From Nitrosomonas oligotropha (lineage in GTDB: Bacteria; Pseudomonadota; Gammaproteobacteria; Burkholderiales; Nitrosomonadaceae): a stretch of DNA of 64,000 nucleotides. The stretch spans positions 1-64,000 of the forward strand of contig NZ_FNOE01000001.1 in assembly GCF_900106555.1 (NCBI RefSeq), written 5' to 3'. The notes under the pieces were generated by a model. The model did not search any database and was not told where the DNA came from. It saw only the letters and a list, made by a program, of their open reading frames with translations. Positions 9,010 through 16,800 of the stretch are shown here, one piece after another. A program made the translations under genes and the position numbers. Every line of letters starts with the position of its first letter. The first letter of the stretch is position 1.

Positions 9010-9058
9010 CGGAATCATAATCCGTTGGTCCGGGGTTCAAATCCCTGATTCGCCACCA
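9010..9058 (+). repeat. tRNA(CAU) 3'-half, putative attachment site
   Basis: This is the 3' half of a CAU-anticodon tRNA gene (Met or Ile2 type). A 5-bp anticodon stem (ACGGA/TCCGT) encloses loop ATCATAA, followed by a T-arm with TTCAAAT, acceptor strand ATTCGCC, discriminator A and encoded CCA. The 5' half is absent: the sequence before it is unrelated, so this is not a working tRNA gene. It is best read as the end of an integrated element, where integration duplicated the tRNA 3' end. Positions 9016-9055 are identical to 11193-11232. Confidence 0.85.
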
Positions 9059-9076
9059 ATAAAACAAAGTGTTAGA

Positions 9077-9265
9077 TTAATCCCCAACCGCTTTTTCTTT
9101 CTGATGTGACAAAATTACGTCATCAAGAACAAGAAAATTTGAAACCAACTCAACATGTTGCATGAGTTGCGGTTTCGATAGGTGTGCATATCTGCTTACC
9201 ATCTCTTCCGATTCCCAACCGCCGAGTTCCTGCAGTACATTCATCGGCGTACCCAGGAAGCGATT
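9077..9265 (-). pseudogene. Tyrosine integrase C-terminal remnant
   Basis: Read on the minus strand, this stretch encodes GTPMNVLQELGGWESEEMVS followed directly by RYAHLSKPQLMQHVELVSNF and a normal stop. This is the last catalytic section of a phage-type tyrosine integrase, with the nucleophilic Tyr of RYAHL. It is cut off by an in-frame TGA at 9266-9268 and has no upstream domains. It is different from the intact integrase at 7552-8850, so it marks a second, older insertion at the same tRNA-derived site. Confidence 0.85.
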
Positions 9266-9330
9266 TCATTTTAATCGGATACTTAATTTATAGTTACCAT
9301 AAGAGAAGAGTAATTTTTAACTAATAAAAA

Positions 9331-10314
9331 CTATTGAAAAAGTGATTTAAATTTAAATCTTGCATTGTTAAAGGTGTACTTTCTTTGCAAACAATGGCTA
9401 TAGCCACTAACTATAGATAGTGCAGCACGATATATCGACATTGCATCCTGTAGTGATGGAGGAGATGTTTCTGAATAGCGATGTCTTATAGCAATTTTTT
9501 CACTTGGTAGTAGTGATACGAATTTATCTAAATTGCTTAATTCGATAGATGTAGCACTAGCGATCATCTGATGAAGCTTATAAACATCGTGTATTTTAGG
9601 TGGATCAATAGATCTCTGCAGTAGCATTACTTTAAGAATCATTTCGCAAGCCAAATTCAGATCCCATATCGACATAGATAAACTAATCGGATTGCACTTT
9701 GCAACTTCAGCGGCACCTTTTTCAAGATTTGGTAATACACATTGAGCGAGTTTACCTAATCTTTCATTTTGATAAGTGGCAGTCATGAAATTGACATAAA
9801 TCCTCCGAAGCTCCGAGGCAATAGTCACTATGTCTGAGGAAAGTTGTTTTTTCTCGAGTATTGTTAATGAATCAAAGTTCGGTGGTTGTTCTACCCAATC
9901 CAGATAATTCTCTGTGGGAAACACTTCAATAGGAAAGCAAATCCAAAAAGCGCTTTCCGAATCTGAGGATTCCTTTATAGTTAATGGAATCTTGGCGAGA
10001 AATGGTGTATCAAAAATTGAGATCACACCAGTTAAAGTACTTTCACTACATAAAAACAATGTATTTCCATAGCGTTTTTCATACCATGCATATATGGCTT
10101 CAAAAAATGTTTTAAACCATGGTTTGTTATGATAATTAGCTATTGAGTCACCTTCGATGCTGACTAAACAATGCTCGGTGAAAATTATGGTTGCACGGTA
10201 AATGCGCTGTTGGAGAGGTACACTATTTTTAGCAAGTGCAGAATCAATATCTGGAAGAATCTCAGCTAAGAAGTTTTCTAAAGAAACGGGCAATGAGTCT
10301 TCATTAGTATCCAT
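9331..10314 (-). CDS. Uncharacterised protein with HEPN-like C-terminal region
   Basis: I cannot name this 327-residue soluble protein. The C-terminal third (LNLACEMILKVMLLQRSIDP, IHDVYKLHQMI, IRHRYSETSPPSLQDAMSIY) has the helical pattern of HEPN domains, where an H-D-x-x-K-L helix precedes an Arg-rich helix. The canonical R-x4-H catalytic motif is not clearly present, so ribonuclease activity is uncertain. It is AT-rich and lies within the segment bounded by the two tRNA-derived repeats, next to a toxin-antitoxin pair. It is therefore island cargo, possibly a defence or stress gene. Confidence 0.5.
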   Translation of the reverse strand: MDTNEDSLPVSLENFLAEILPDIDSALAKNSVPLQQRIYRATIIFTEHCLVSIEGDSIANYHNKPWFKTFFEAIYAWYEKRYGNTLFLCSESTLTGVISIFDTPFLAKIPLTIKESSDSESAFWICFPIEVFPTENYLDWVEQPPNFDSLTILEKKQLSSDIVTIASELRRIYVNFMTATYQNERLGKLAQCVLPNLEKGAAEVAKCNPISLSMSIWDLNLACEMILKVMLLQRSIDPPKIHDVYKLHQMIASATSIELSNLDKFVSLLPSEKIAIRHRYSETSPPSLQDAMSIYRAALSIVSGYSHCLQRKYTFNNARFKFKSLFQ

Positions 10315-10475
10315 TAAACAAAACCATTCTAGACAAATTGCTGCATCTATAAAGATGTTATATACAAATTTCCCAATCCCTTAGGGTTGTTACTTTATCC
10401 ACACATATGAACATTTGTGTATTTGTTTATCATATACTATATTCGTTTTTGTTCAATAATAAAGGACGAAATAAC

Positions 10476-10727
10476 ATGAGCCGCTTGTCTATCGATCTGA
10501 CACCAGAACAGCATCAAAAGATTAAGGCTGTTGCTGCCTTACAAGGAAAATCAATTAAAGAATATGTGCTTGCTCAAATTCTGCCTACATCTTCTGATGA
10601 GAACATGGCTTTGAATGAATTGGAAATGCTTTTAGACGAACGCATTAAATCAGCTAGAGCCGGAAAAATCAGCAAGAAATCTGTAGAAGAAATCTTTCAA
10701 GAAGTATATAGCGAAAACACCAAGTAA
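10476..10727 (+). CDS. ParD-like antitoxin
   Basis: This 83-residue protein begins MSRLSIDLTPEQHQKIKAVA with a ribbon-helix-helix pattern (LSIDLTPEQHQKIKAVAALQGKSIKEYV), followed by an acidic, helical toxin-binding tail. The ATG at 10476 has an AAAGGA ribosome site; the longer reading from 10407 is unlikely. Its stop overlaps the toxin start by one base (TAATG), typical of coupled antitoxin-toxin translation. Confidence 0.85.
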   Translation: MSRLSIDLTPEQHQKIKAVAALQGKSIKEYVLAQILPTSSDENMALNELEMLLDERIKSARAGKISKKSVEEIFQEVYSENTK

Positions 10728-11041
10728 TGCCCGGCTACGAACTTACTGCTCTTGCTGAAGAGGATTTGAAAGCGATCGCCCTTTATACGGTTAATACGTG
10801 GGGAATTGAACAGGCAAAACATTATGAAGCCTTGTTGTTAAGACGATTCCAAGAGATTGCCCAGGGCAGCATCACACCAAGAGTATTTCTAAAAAACAGA
10901 TAAGATTTATTGTTTACGCATTGTGAACATCACTATATTTTTTATTGGCAGCCAAAAGGCAGAGAAAAGCCAATCATCCTGGCGGTTTTGCATGAGCGGA
11001 TGAATCTCATGCAAAGACTTAAGGATCGACTGGCGACGTGA
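10727..11041 (+). pseudogene. ParE/RelE-family toxin with an internal nonsense codon
   Basis: The reading frame starts MPGYELTALAEEDLKAIALY directly at the antitoxin stop and matches the ParE fold. An in-frame TAA at 10901-10903 interrupts it after 58 residues (VFLKNR*DLL). The same frame then continues without further error with the rest of a ParE protein (THCEHHYIFYW, IILAVLHERMNLMQRL) to a normal stop at 11039-11041, 105 codons in total. One substitution therefore inactivated an otherwise complete toxin, while the antitoxin remains intact. A sequencing error cannot be excluded. Confidence 0.85.
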
Positions 11042-11192
11042 AGCATAACCTTGTTCTACTGAGTAAAATTGATATCGTTTTTGTGCAATGACAGATCAAA
11101 CAAAATACCAAATTCATTGCGTCAAATTTGTGTCACACCCATTTATAAATTCCCAAATTTAGGGCTGTGTGACAATGGTTTTATATGCGGAA

Positions 11193-11232
11193 CATAATCC
11201 GTTGGTCCGGGGTTCAAATCCCTGATTCGCCA
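11193..11232 (+). repeat. Second tRNA(CAU) 3' fragment, attachment-site repeat
   Basis: These 40 bp are identical to 9016-9055 and lie in the same orientation. The upstream half-stem differs by a missing T in the anticodon loop (cggaacataatccg), and the terminal CCA has changed to TCA. No 5' half of a tRNA precedes it, so it is a second attachment-type remnant. The two copies bracket about 2.14 kb of accessory DNA. Confidence 0.8.
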
Positions 11233-11538
11233 TCATTAAAACCATCAAACTGATAATAAAAATCAACTCCTCCATCGATTCAAAGCATCGAATCTTCCTC
11301 GCTGCAGCTGCTTAATTTTTTCGTTTTACTTCCGATTTTGAGACCGGGCACCAACGAGGTCGCCAAGCTTGTAGAAATATGACCATGAAGTACAATCCGT
11401 ACCGCTGCACTAAAATTGATGGCGATTAGGAATTAAGGTAATCAAAAGAGAAGATTTGACAGCGGGATTAAAGCACGCTTGCGCACCCCTGAACTATACA
11501 TCCGAAACGAACCGCTATGAAAGCGCACACTAATGCAA
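11233..11538. other. Gene-free stretch beyond the second attachment repeat
   Basis: About 300 bp hold no convincing reading frame, RNA gene or repeat. The stretch separates the tRNA-derived repeat from the truncated WYL regulator and may be degenerate sequence left by past insertions. Confidence 0.5.
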
Positions 11539-12308
11539 TCAATCTGTAGCGATTTCGATCCTCACCCGGCTTTGGGGCCGGGCGCTATTTGCCTGACCGG
11601 CGAAAATACCGTAGCTGGAAGCGGAATGGCCATTGAGTTCGCTGTCGTTGATGTTACGGGCTGTGTGATCGAGCATCTGGCACGCGGCGATGCGTTCCAC
11701 GGCAAAACTGCGCAGCGCTTCTCGCTTGTGGCACCAAGCGTCGAGATACCAGTTATCGCGGTAATGCGTAAGACGTTGCGGTGAAACGATGCGTTCGGTT
11801 TGCTGATCGCGGCCGCGGCTGTGGTAGACGATGTCGAGTTGCTTGCGTTGCAACACCGCGCTGGCGGCAGACTGAAAATGCTGCAAAGCCGGTTGCCTGC
11901 TCAACATGGTCAAAATGCGGATGCGCTTGACCGCATCCGGATCGTTCAGTTGCTGAGTTGCCAGTATCTTTTTCAACCGCTCCTGCATCGGTTTGAGTTG
12001 CAGGGCAAGCAAGCCCGGCTGAATTTGTTCCAGCAGTTGCTGCATGGTCAGCAACGCGTGCAATTCCTGCGCATCAAACCAAACACCGGGCAATTCAAAT
12101 AGACCGGCATCGCGCGATTCGTAGTAATAGCCGTGCGTTCCCGGTCATAGAGAATCGGGGCATTGAAATACAGCCGCAACGATTCGATGGTGCGGTTGAC
12201 CGTGGCGCGGGAACATTCCAGCAGTTGTTCGAGCGTTTGGTGCGACACCGGCAGAGTGCGGGATGCCAATATGCGATGCAATTGATAGATTCGCTGGAGA
12301 TTGCCCAT
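11539..12308 (-). pseudogene. WYL-domain (YafY-type) transcriptional regulator, frameshifted
   Basis: Two overlapping minus-strand frames make up one regulator. The N-terminal helix-turn-helix (GNLQRIYQLHRILASRTLPV, LLECSRATVNRTIESLR) lies in frame from 12308. The middle and WYL domain (LDIVYHSRGRDQQTERIVSP, YLDAWCHKREALRSFAVERI) lie in the frame ending at 11539. At about 12145-12155 the first frame would have to become NGYYYESRDAGLFELPG to join them, so one base is missing. The C-terminal about 70 residues of typical YafY proteins are also absent. Regulators of this type bind DNA and sense nucleotides or oligonucleotides; this one is probably inactive. Confidence 0.75.
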
Positions 12309-12469
12309 AAATTGATCTCAATAAATGTGAAAGCTACAAATTCGTTGATACGGAATTTCTCTTTAGCGTATCATAAGGCCCTCGGAAACATCAGGCGCCG
12401 GTCAAGATTCAAACCCCTGTTTCGTACCGTTTATCGTTTGTTTTTATCCTGTTGCCATTCAGTAAAACT

Positions 12470-12838
12470 ATGAAAGAAACGCAGGCGATATCCTTGCTAT
12501 TGATTTTTGTATTGAGCATGCTATCGCACCCCGCTTTTAGCCAGCAAACCCGGAAATTTCCTCCCAATAGTCAATTGGGCAGCCTGACAGCGGTGGCTTT
12601 TCCGCACTTCACCATCAATGGGCAGCAAATGACGATGGGCGCGGGCGGGCAGATCCGCGGGATCGATAATATGATTATTCTGCCCTCGACGGCGAACTAT
12701 ATCGGTTTGATCCGCTACCAATTGGATACAATGGGCAATCTGCACCGGGTCTGGATTTTGACGCCGAATGAAGTCAAGGAAGCGGAAAGCGAAGGGCAAC
12801 AGATACCGAAACCGAAAAAACGTTTTTTCTTTTTTTAA
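12470..12838 (+). CDS. Small exported hypothetical protein
   Basis: A 122-residue protein with a clear signal peptide (KETQAISLLLIFVLSMLSHP then AFSQQ) and a mature part of about 98 residues ending in a basic, phenylalanine-rich tail (PKPKKRFFFF). I see no known domain. The start at 12470 places the signal peptide properly. It precedes miaB by 18 bp and could be transcribed with it. Confidence 0.65.
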   Translation: MKETQAISLLLIFVLSMLSHPAFSQQTRKFPPNSQLGSLTAVAFPHFTINGQQMTMGAGGQIRGIDNMIILPSTANYIGLIRYQLDTMGNLHRVWILTPNEVKEAESEGQQIPKPKKRFFFF

Positions 12839-12856
12839 CCCAGCGCTAAATCATTC

Positions 12857-14185
12857 GTGAGTAACAAGCTTTATATCAAAACCTTCGGTTGCCAGATGAA
12901 CGAGTACGACTCGGAGAAAATGGCCGATGTCCTGCACGCCGCTTATGGCATGGAATCCACCGACGATCCGGCGCAGGCCGATATCATTCTGTTTAATACC
13001 TGCTCGGTGCGCGAGAAGGCGCAGGAAAAGGTGTTTCATGATCTGGGACGGGTGCGGCATCTGAAGGAGAACAATCCCAATTTACTGATCGGCGTCGGCG
13101 GTTGTGTCGCCAGCCAGGAAGGCAAAGCGATTGTCAGCCGCGCGCCGTACGTCGACGTGGTATTCGGGCCGCAAACGCTGCACCGCTTGCCGCAACTGAT
13201 TGAAACGCGCAAAGCCACCGGCCGCTCGCAAGTGGACATTTCCTTTCCCGAAATCGAAAAATTCGATCATTTGCCGCCTGCCCGCACCGAAGGGGTTACG
13301 GCGTTCGTTTCGATCATGGAAGGATGCAGCAAATATTGCAGTTTCTGCGTAGTACCGTATACGCGGGGCGAAGAAGTGTCGCGCCCATTGAACGATGTGC
13401 TGACCGAAATCGCTATTCTCGCGGATCAAGGCATCAAGGAAATTACCTTGCTGGGGCAGAATGTCAACGCCTACCTGGGCACCATGGACGACGGCGAGAT
13501 TGCGGATTTCGCCCTGTTGCTGGAATATCTGCACGAAATTCCGGGGATTGAACGCATCCGTTACACCACATCTCATCCGAAGGAATTCACCGCGCGTTTG
13601 ATTCAGGCTTACAGCCAGCTGCCTAAATTGGTCAACCACTTGCACTTGCCGGTGCAATCCGGTTCCGATCGGGTTCTGGCGGCAATGAAACGCGGCTACA
13701 GCGTGCTGGAATACAAGTCGATCATCCGCAAGTTGCGCGCGATCCGCCCGGATATTTCGTTGTCCTCCGACTTCATTATTGGTTTCCCCGGAGAAACCGA
13801 AGCGGATTTTAACGCGACGATGAAACTGATCGAAGACATGAATTTCGACGAATCGTACAGCTTTGTCTACAGCCCGCGCCCCGGCACACCCGCCGCCGAT
13901 CTGCCCGACGATACGCCACCGGAAGTGAAGCTGGAGCGGCTGCAACGCTTGCAAGCGCAAATTAACCAGCAAGCCCGCAAAATCAGCCTGGGGATGGTTG
14001 GATCGATACAGCGTGTGTTATTGGAAGGTGTATCCAAAAAAAATGCCGGCGAGTTTTTCGGCCGTACCGATAACAATCGCGTCGTCAATCTGGCCAGCGA
14101 TCCCGCGCTGGTGGGCAGTTTTGTCAACGTGCGCATCACCGAAGCACGGTCGCATACGCTACGCGGCGAAATTGTGCATGAATAA
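12857..14185 (+). CDS. miaB: tRNA-2-methylthio-N6-dimethylallyladenosine synthase MiaB
   Basis: MiaB is a radical-SAM methylthiotransferase that converts i6A37 to ms2i6A37 in tRNAs reading UNN codons. The first iron-sulfur cluster is held by Cys12, Cys49 and Cys83 and the radical-SAM cluster by Cys157, Cys161 and Cys164 ([10 protein letters not shown]); all are present. A C-terminal TRAM domain follows. Length 442 is typical. The start appears to be GTG at 12857. It heads the conserved miaB-phoH-ybeY-corC group. Confidence 0.98.
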   Translation: MSNKLYIKTFGCQMNEYDSEKMADVLHAAYGMESTDDPAQADIILFNTCSVREKAQEKVFHDLGRVRHLKENNPNLLIGVGGCVASQEGKAIVSRAPYVDVVFGPQTLHRLPQLIETRKATGRSQVDISFPEIEKFDHLPPARTEGVTAFVSIMEGCSKYCSFCVVPYTRGEEVSRPLNDVLTEIAILADQGIKEITLLGQNVNAYLGTMDDGEIADFALLLEYLHEIPGIERIRYTTSHPKEFTARLIQAYSQLPKLVNHLHLPVQSGSDRVLAAMKRGYSVLEYKSIIRKLRAIRPDISLSSDFIIGFPGETEADFNATMKLIEDMNFDESYSFVYSPRPGTPAADLPDDTPPEVKLERLQRLQAQINQQARKISLGMVGSIQRVLLEGVSKKNAGEFFGRTDNNRVVNLASDPALVGSFVNVRITEARSHTLRGEIVHE

Positions 14186-14269
14186 AAACACATCCGCGGC
14201 AAGGTTCTGCACTTGCAAAGAATCGCGCCCGCTGAGAGAATCGCATTATCGTAACTGCAACAGCCGACT

Positions 14270-15268
14270 TTGAAACCGACACCCCTGGAAATTTCTTTTA
14301 CACCCGCCGACAACCAGCGTCTCGCCAATTTGTGCGGCGCACTGGATGAGAATCTCAAGCAAGTTGAAACCGCATTGGATGTCACCATTTCCCGGCGCGG
14401 CGAACATTTCAGCGTATCGGGAAAATCCGGGCAAACCCAACTGGCGGCACAGGCGTTGCGCAATTTTTATAATCAATCGCAGCAGCATATCAGTCTGGAG
14501 CAAATCCAGCTTGGCTTGATTGAAGTTCTGAATCCGCACGATACACCGGATCAAATCAGCGGCCACGATGACGGCGCCAGCGCCAAGCCACCCGCCGCGC
14601 TCACCTTGTTAACCCGCCGTAGCAATTTGCATGGCCGCACTCCGCGTCAGTCACAATACCTGCAACAAATCCAGGAACACGATATTACGTTCGCCATCGG
14701 CCCAGCCGGTACCGGCAAAACCTATCTGGCGGTCGCCAGCGCGGTCGATGCGTTGGAGCGCGGCCTGGTGTCGCGCTTGATTCTGGTGCGCCCGGCAGTG
14801 GAAGCGGGAGAGCGTCTGGGCTTTCTACCTGGCGATATGACCCAGAAAGTGGACCCTTATTTACGCCCTCTCTATGACGCGTTATATGATTTAATGGGTT
14901 TCGATAAAACCGCCAAACAATTTGAACGCAATACGATTGAAATCGCACCGCTGGCTTTCATGCGCGGACGCACCTTGAATCAGTCGTTCATCATTCTGGA
15001 TGAAGCGCAAAACACCACGCCGGAGCAGATGAAAATGTTTTTGACGCGCATGGGCCTGGGCTCGAAAGCGGTCATTACTGGCGACGTGACGCAAGTCGAT
15101 CTGCCGAAACATCAGAAAAGCGGATTGGTGGAAGCACAACAAGTGCTCAAGGACATACGCGGCATCGCTTTTACCCGTTTTCTATCCGAGGACGTGGTGC
15201 GGCATCCTTTAGTACAACGCATTGTCAATGCTTATGAGAAACACGACAAACACAAGCAGGAACCCTGA
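14270..15268 (+). CDS. phoH: PhoH-family ATPase (YbeZ type)
   Basis: This 332-residue PhoH/YbeZ protein has an N-terminal KH-like region and a P-loop ATPase domain with Walker A GPAGTGKT at 144-151 and Walker B FIILDEAQN. YbeZ works with YbeY in rRNA processing. The start is probably TTG at 14270, since no ATG with a suitable frame is near. It lies between miaB and ybeY as in most proteobacteria. Confidence 0.95.
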   Translation: MKPTPLEISFTPADNQRLANLCGALDENLKQVETALDVTISRRGEHFSVSGKSGQTQLAAQALRNFYNQSQQHISLEQIQLGLIEVLNPHDTPDQISGHDDGASAKPPAALTLLTRRSNLHGRTPRQSQYLQQIQEHDITFAIGPAGTGKTYLAVASAVDALERGLVSRLILVRPAVEAGERLGFLPGDMTQKVDPYLRPLYDALYDLMGFDKTAKQFERNTIEIAPLAFMRGRTLNQSFIILDEAQNTTPEQMKMFLTRMGLGSKAVITGDVTQVDLPKHQKSGLVEAQQVLKDIRGIAFTRFLSEDVVRHPLVQRIVNAYEKHDKHKQEP

Positions 15269-15274
15269 TTCGCC

Positions 15275-15745
15275 TTGCAGACAAAGAAACCGTTCAAACT
15301 GATGGTGCAATATGCAACGGACAGTTCCATTGCCCCCACCCGGCCGCAGTTCCGCCGCTGGGTCAAAGCCGCGCTGATGCAAGAAGCCGAGATCGTATTG
15401 CGGCTGGTGGACGAAGCCGAAGGGCGAGAGCTAAACCAGCAATTCCGCGGCAAGGATTACGCAACCAACGTATTGACCTTTGTTTATGACGAAATGCAAC
15501 CGCTGACCGGCGACATCGTGCTGTGCGCGCCGGTTGTCAGCCAAGAAGCGCAGCAACAGCATAAAGACCTGCTGGCGCATTACGCGCATTTGACCGTGCA
15601 CGGCATTTTGCATTTACAAGGTTACGATCATATTGAAGACGCAGATGCAGCGGAAATGGAACAACTGGAAACTCGCATACTGGCGGCGCTGGGCTACGCG
15701 GATCCTTACAGTGAAGCAGCCGCCAGTGCCGTTGCAGCGCAATAA
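15275..15745 (+). CDS. ybeY: Endoribonuclease YbeY
   Basis: YbeY is a zinc-dependent endoribonuclease for 16S rRNA 3' maturation and ribosome quality control. The zinc ligands His109, His113 and His119 are in HGILHLQGYDH, with the conserved GKDYATNVLTF upstream. The reading frame starts with TTG at 15275, 6 bp after phoH; an ATG at 15302 (MVQYATDSS) is an alternative start. Neither has a strong ribosome site, so translation may be coupled to phoH. Confidence 0.95.
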   Translation: MQTKKPFKLMVQYATDSSIAPTRPQFRRWVKAALMQEAEIVLRLVDEAEGRELNQQFRGKDYATNVLTFVYDEMQPLTGDIVLCAPVVSQEAQQQHKDLLAHYAHLTVHGILHLQGYDHIEDADAAEMEQLETRILAALGYADPYSEAAASAVAAQ

Positions 15746-15793
15746 TCATGTATCTCCTTTTTTTATTTTTACCCATTCAACTTCTTAAATACT

Positions 15794-16642
15794 ATGGATG
15801 ACCCTTCACCTAAAAGCGGCTGGTTAGAGCGATTAGGCGCCATGCTGATCCGCAAACCGGAAGACCGCGAACAACTGATTACCCTATTACACTCCGCTTT
15901 TGAGCGCAATCTGCTCGACTCGGACGCATTGAGCATGATCGAAGGCGTCATGCAAGTTTCCGAAATGCAGGCACGCGATATCATGGTGCCGCGTTCGCAA
16001 ATGGATGTCGTCGACATCAGCAAGAAACCGGAAACATTCATTCCGTTCGTCATTGAAACCGCGCATTCCCGTTTTCCGGTTATCGAAGGTTCCGAGGATG
16101 AAATCATCGGCGTTCTGCTGGCGAAAGACCTGCTGCGTTATTACGCCGATCCGGAAGAATTCAATATCCGCGACATGCTGCGCCCGGCGGTATTCATCCC
16201 GGAATCGAAACGACTGAATGTGCTGCTCAAGGATTTCCGCAGCAACCGCAATCACATGGCGATTGTCGTCAATGAATACGGCGGTGTGGCCGGACTGGTG
16301 ACGATCGAGGATGTGCTCGAGCAGATCGTCGGGGAAATCGAGGACGAATACGATTTCAATGAAGAAGAGGACAATATCGTCATGGAAGCCGACGGACGCT
16401 ATCGCGTCAAGGCGATTACCGAGATCGATAATTTCAATGAAGTGCTGGGCGCAAACTTCAGCAACGAAGATTTCGACACGATTGGCGGCCTGGTCCTTAG
16501 CAAGTTCGGCCGTTTACCGGTGCGTAACGAATCGGCCATCATTGGCCCATTTAAATTCACCGTACAGCGCGCCGATAGCCGCCGCCTGCATGTGCTCAAG
16601 GTGGAAAAGCTTGAGGCAACCGTGGAAACTCCAGCAGAATAA
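15794..16642 (+). CDS. corC: CorC/HlyC-family CBS-domain protein
   Basis: This 282-residue soluble protein has two CBS domains (from about residue 65, DIMVPRSQMDVVDI, and RDMLRPAVFIPESK) and a C-terminal CorC_HlyC domain (NEVLGANFSNEDFDTIGG). CorC is linked with magnesium and cobalt efflux. It ends the miaB group. In many relatives lnt follows corC; here an intergenic hairpin repeat and recJ follow instead. Confidence 0.93.
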   Translation: MDDPSPKSGWLERLGAMLIRKPEDREQLITLLHSAFERNLLDSDALSMIEGVMQVSEMQARDIMVPRSQMDVVDISKKPETFIPFVIETAHSRFPVIEGSEDEIIGVLLAKDLLRYYADPEEFNIRDMLRPAVFIPESKRLNVLLKDFRSNRNHMAIVVNEYGGVAGLVTIEDVLEQIVGEIEDEYDFNEEEDNIVMEADGRYRVKAITEIDNFNEVLGANFSNEDFDTIGGLVLSKFGRLPVRNESAIIGPFKFTVQRADSRRLHVLKVEKLEATVETPAE

Positions 16643-16764
16643 AAATTCAAATTTCGTCACCATGCTGCGTTGCGCGCAAAAAATGCTTCCTCACCTATCC
16701 TTTATAGGCTGCGTCGGCATTTTTCACTCGCGCCTTGCCTTGTTTAGAACTTTGAATTTTTACA
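16640..16764. repeat. Imperfect 125-bp hairpin repeat between corC and recJ
   Basis: The two arms, starting aaaaattcaaa at 16641 and ending tttgaattttt at 16761, pair imperfectly over about 45 bases each, meeting around aatgc...gcatt. Such long imperfect palindromes in intergenic DNA resemble small non-autonomous elements. Transcribed, it would form a stable stem-loop that could end or protect the corC transcript. Confidence 0.6.
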
Positions 16765-16800
16765 GAATACCATTCGAAATTTTTTCTTACAGTCAGGCGC

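Noticed and set aside
9010..9058. A functional tRNA-Met gene
   Set aside because: Only the anticodon arm and 3' half are present; the D-arm and 5' acceptor strand are missing.
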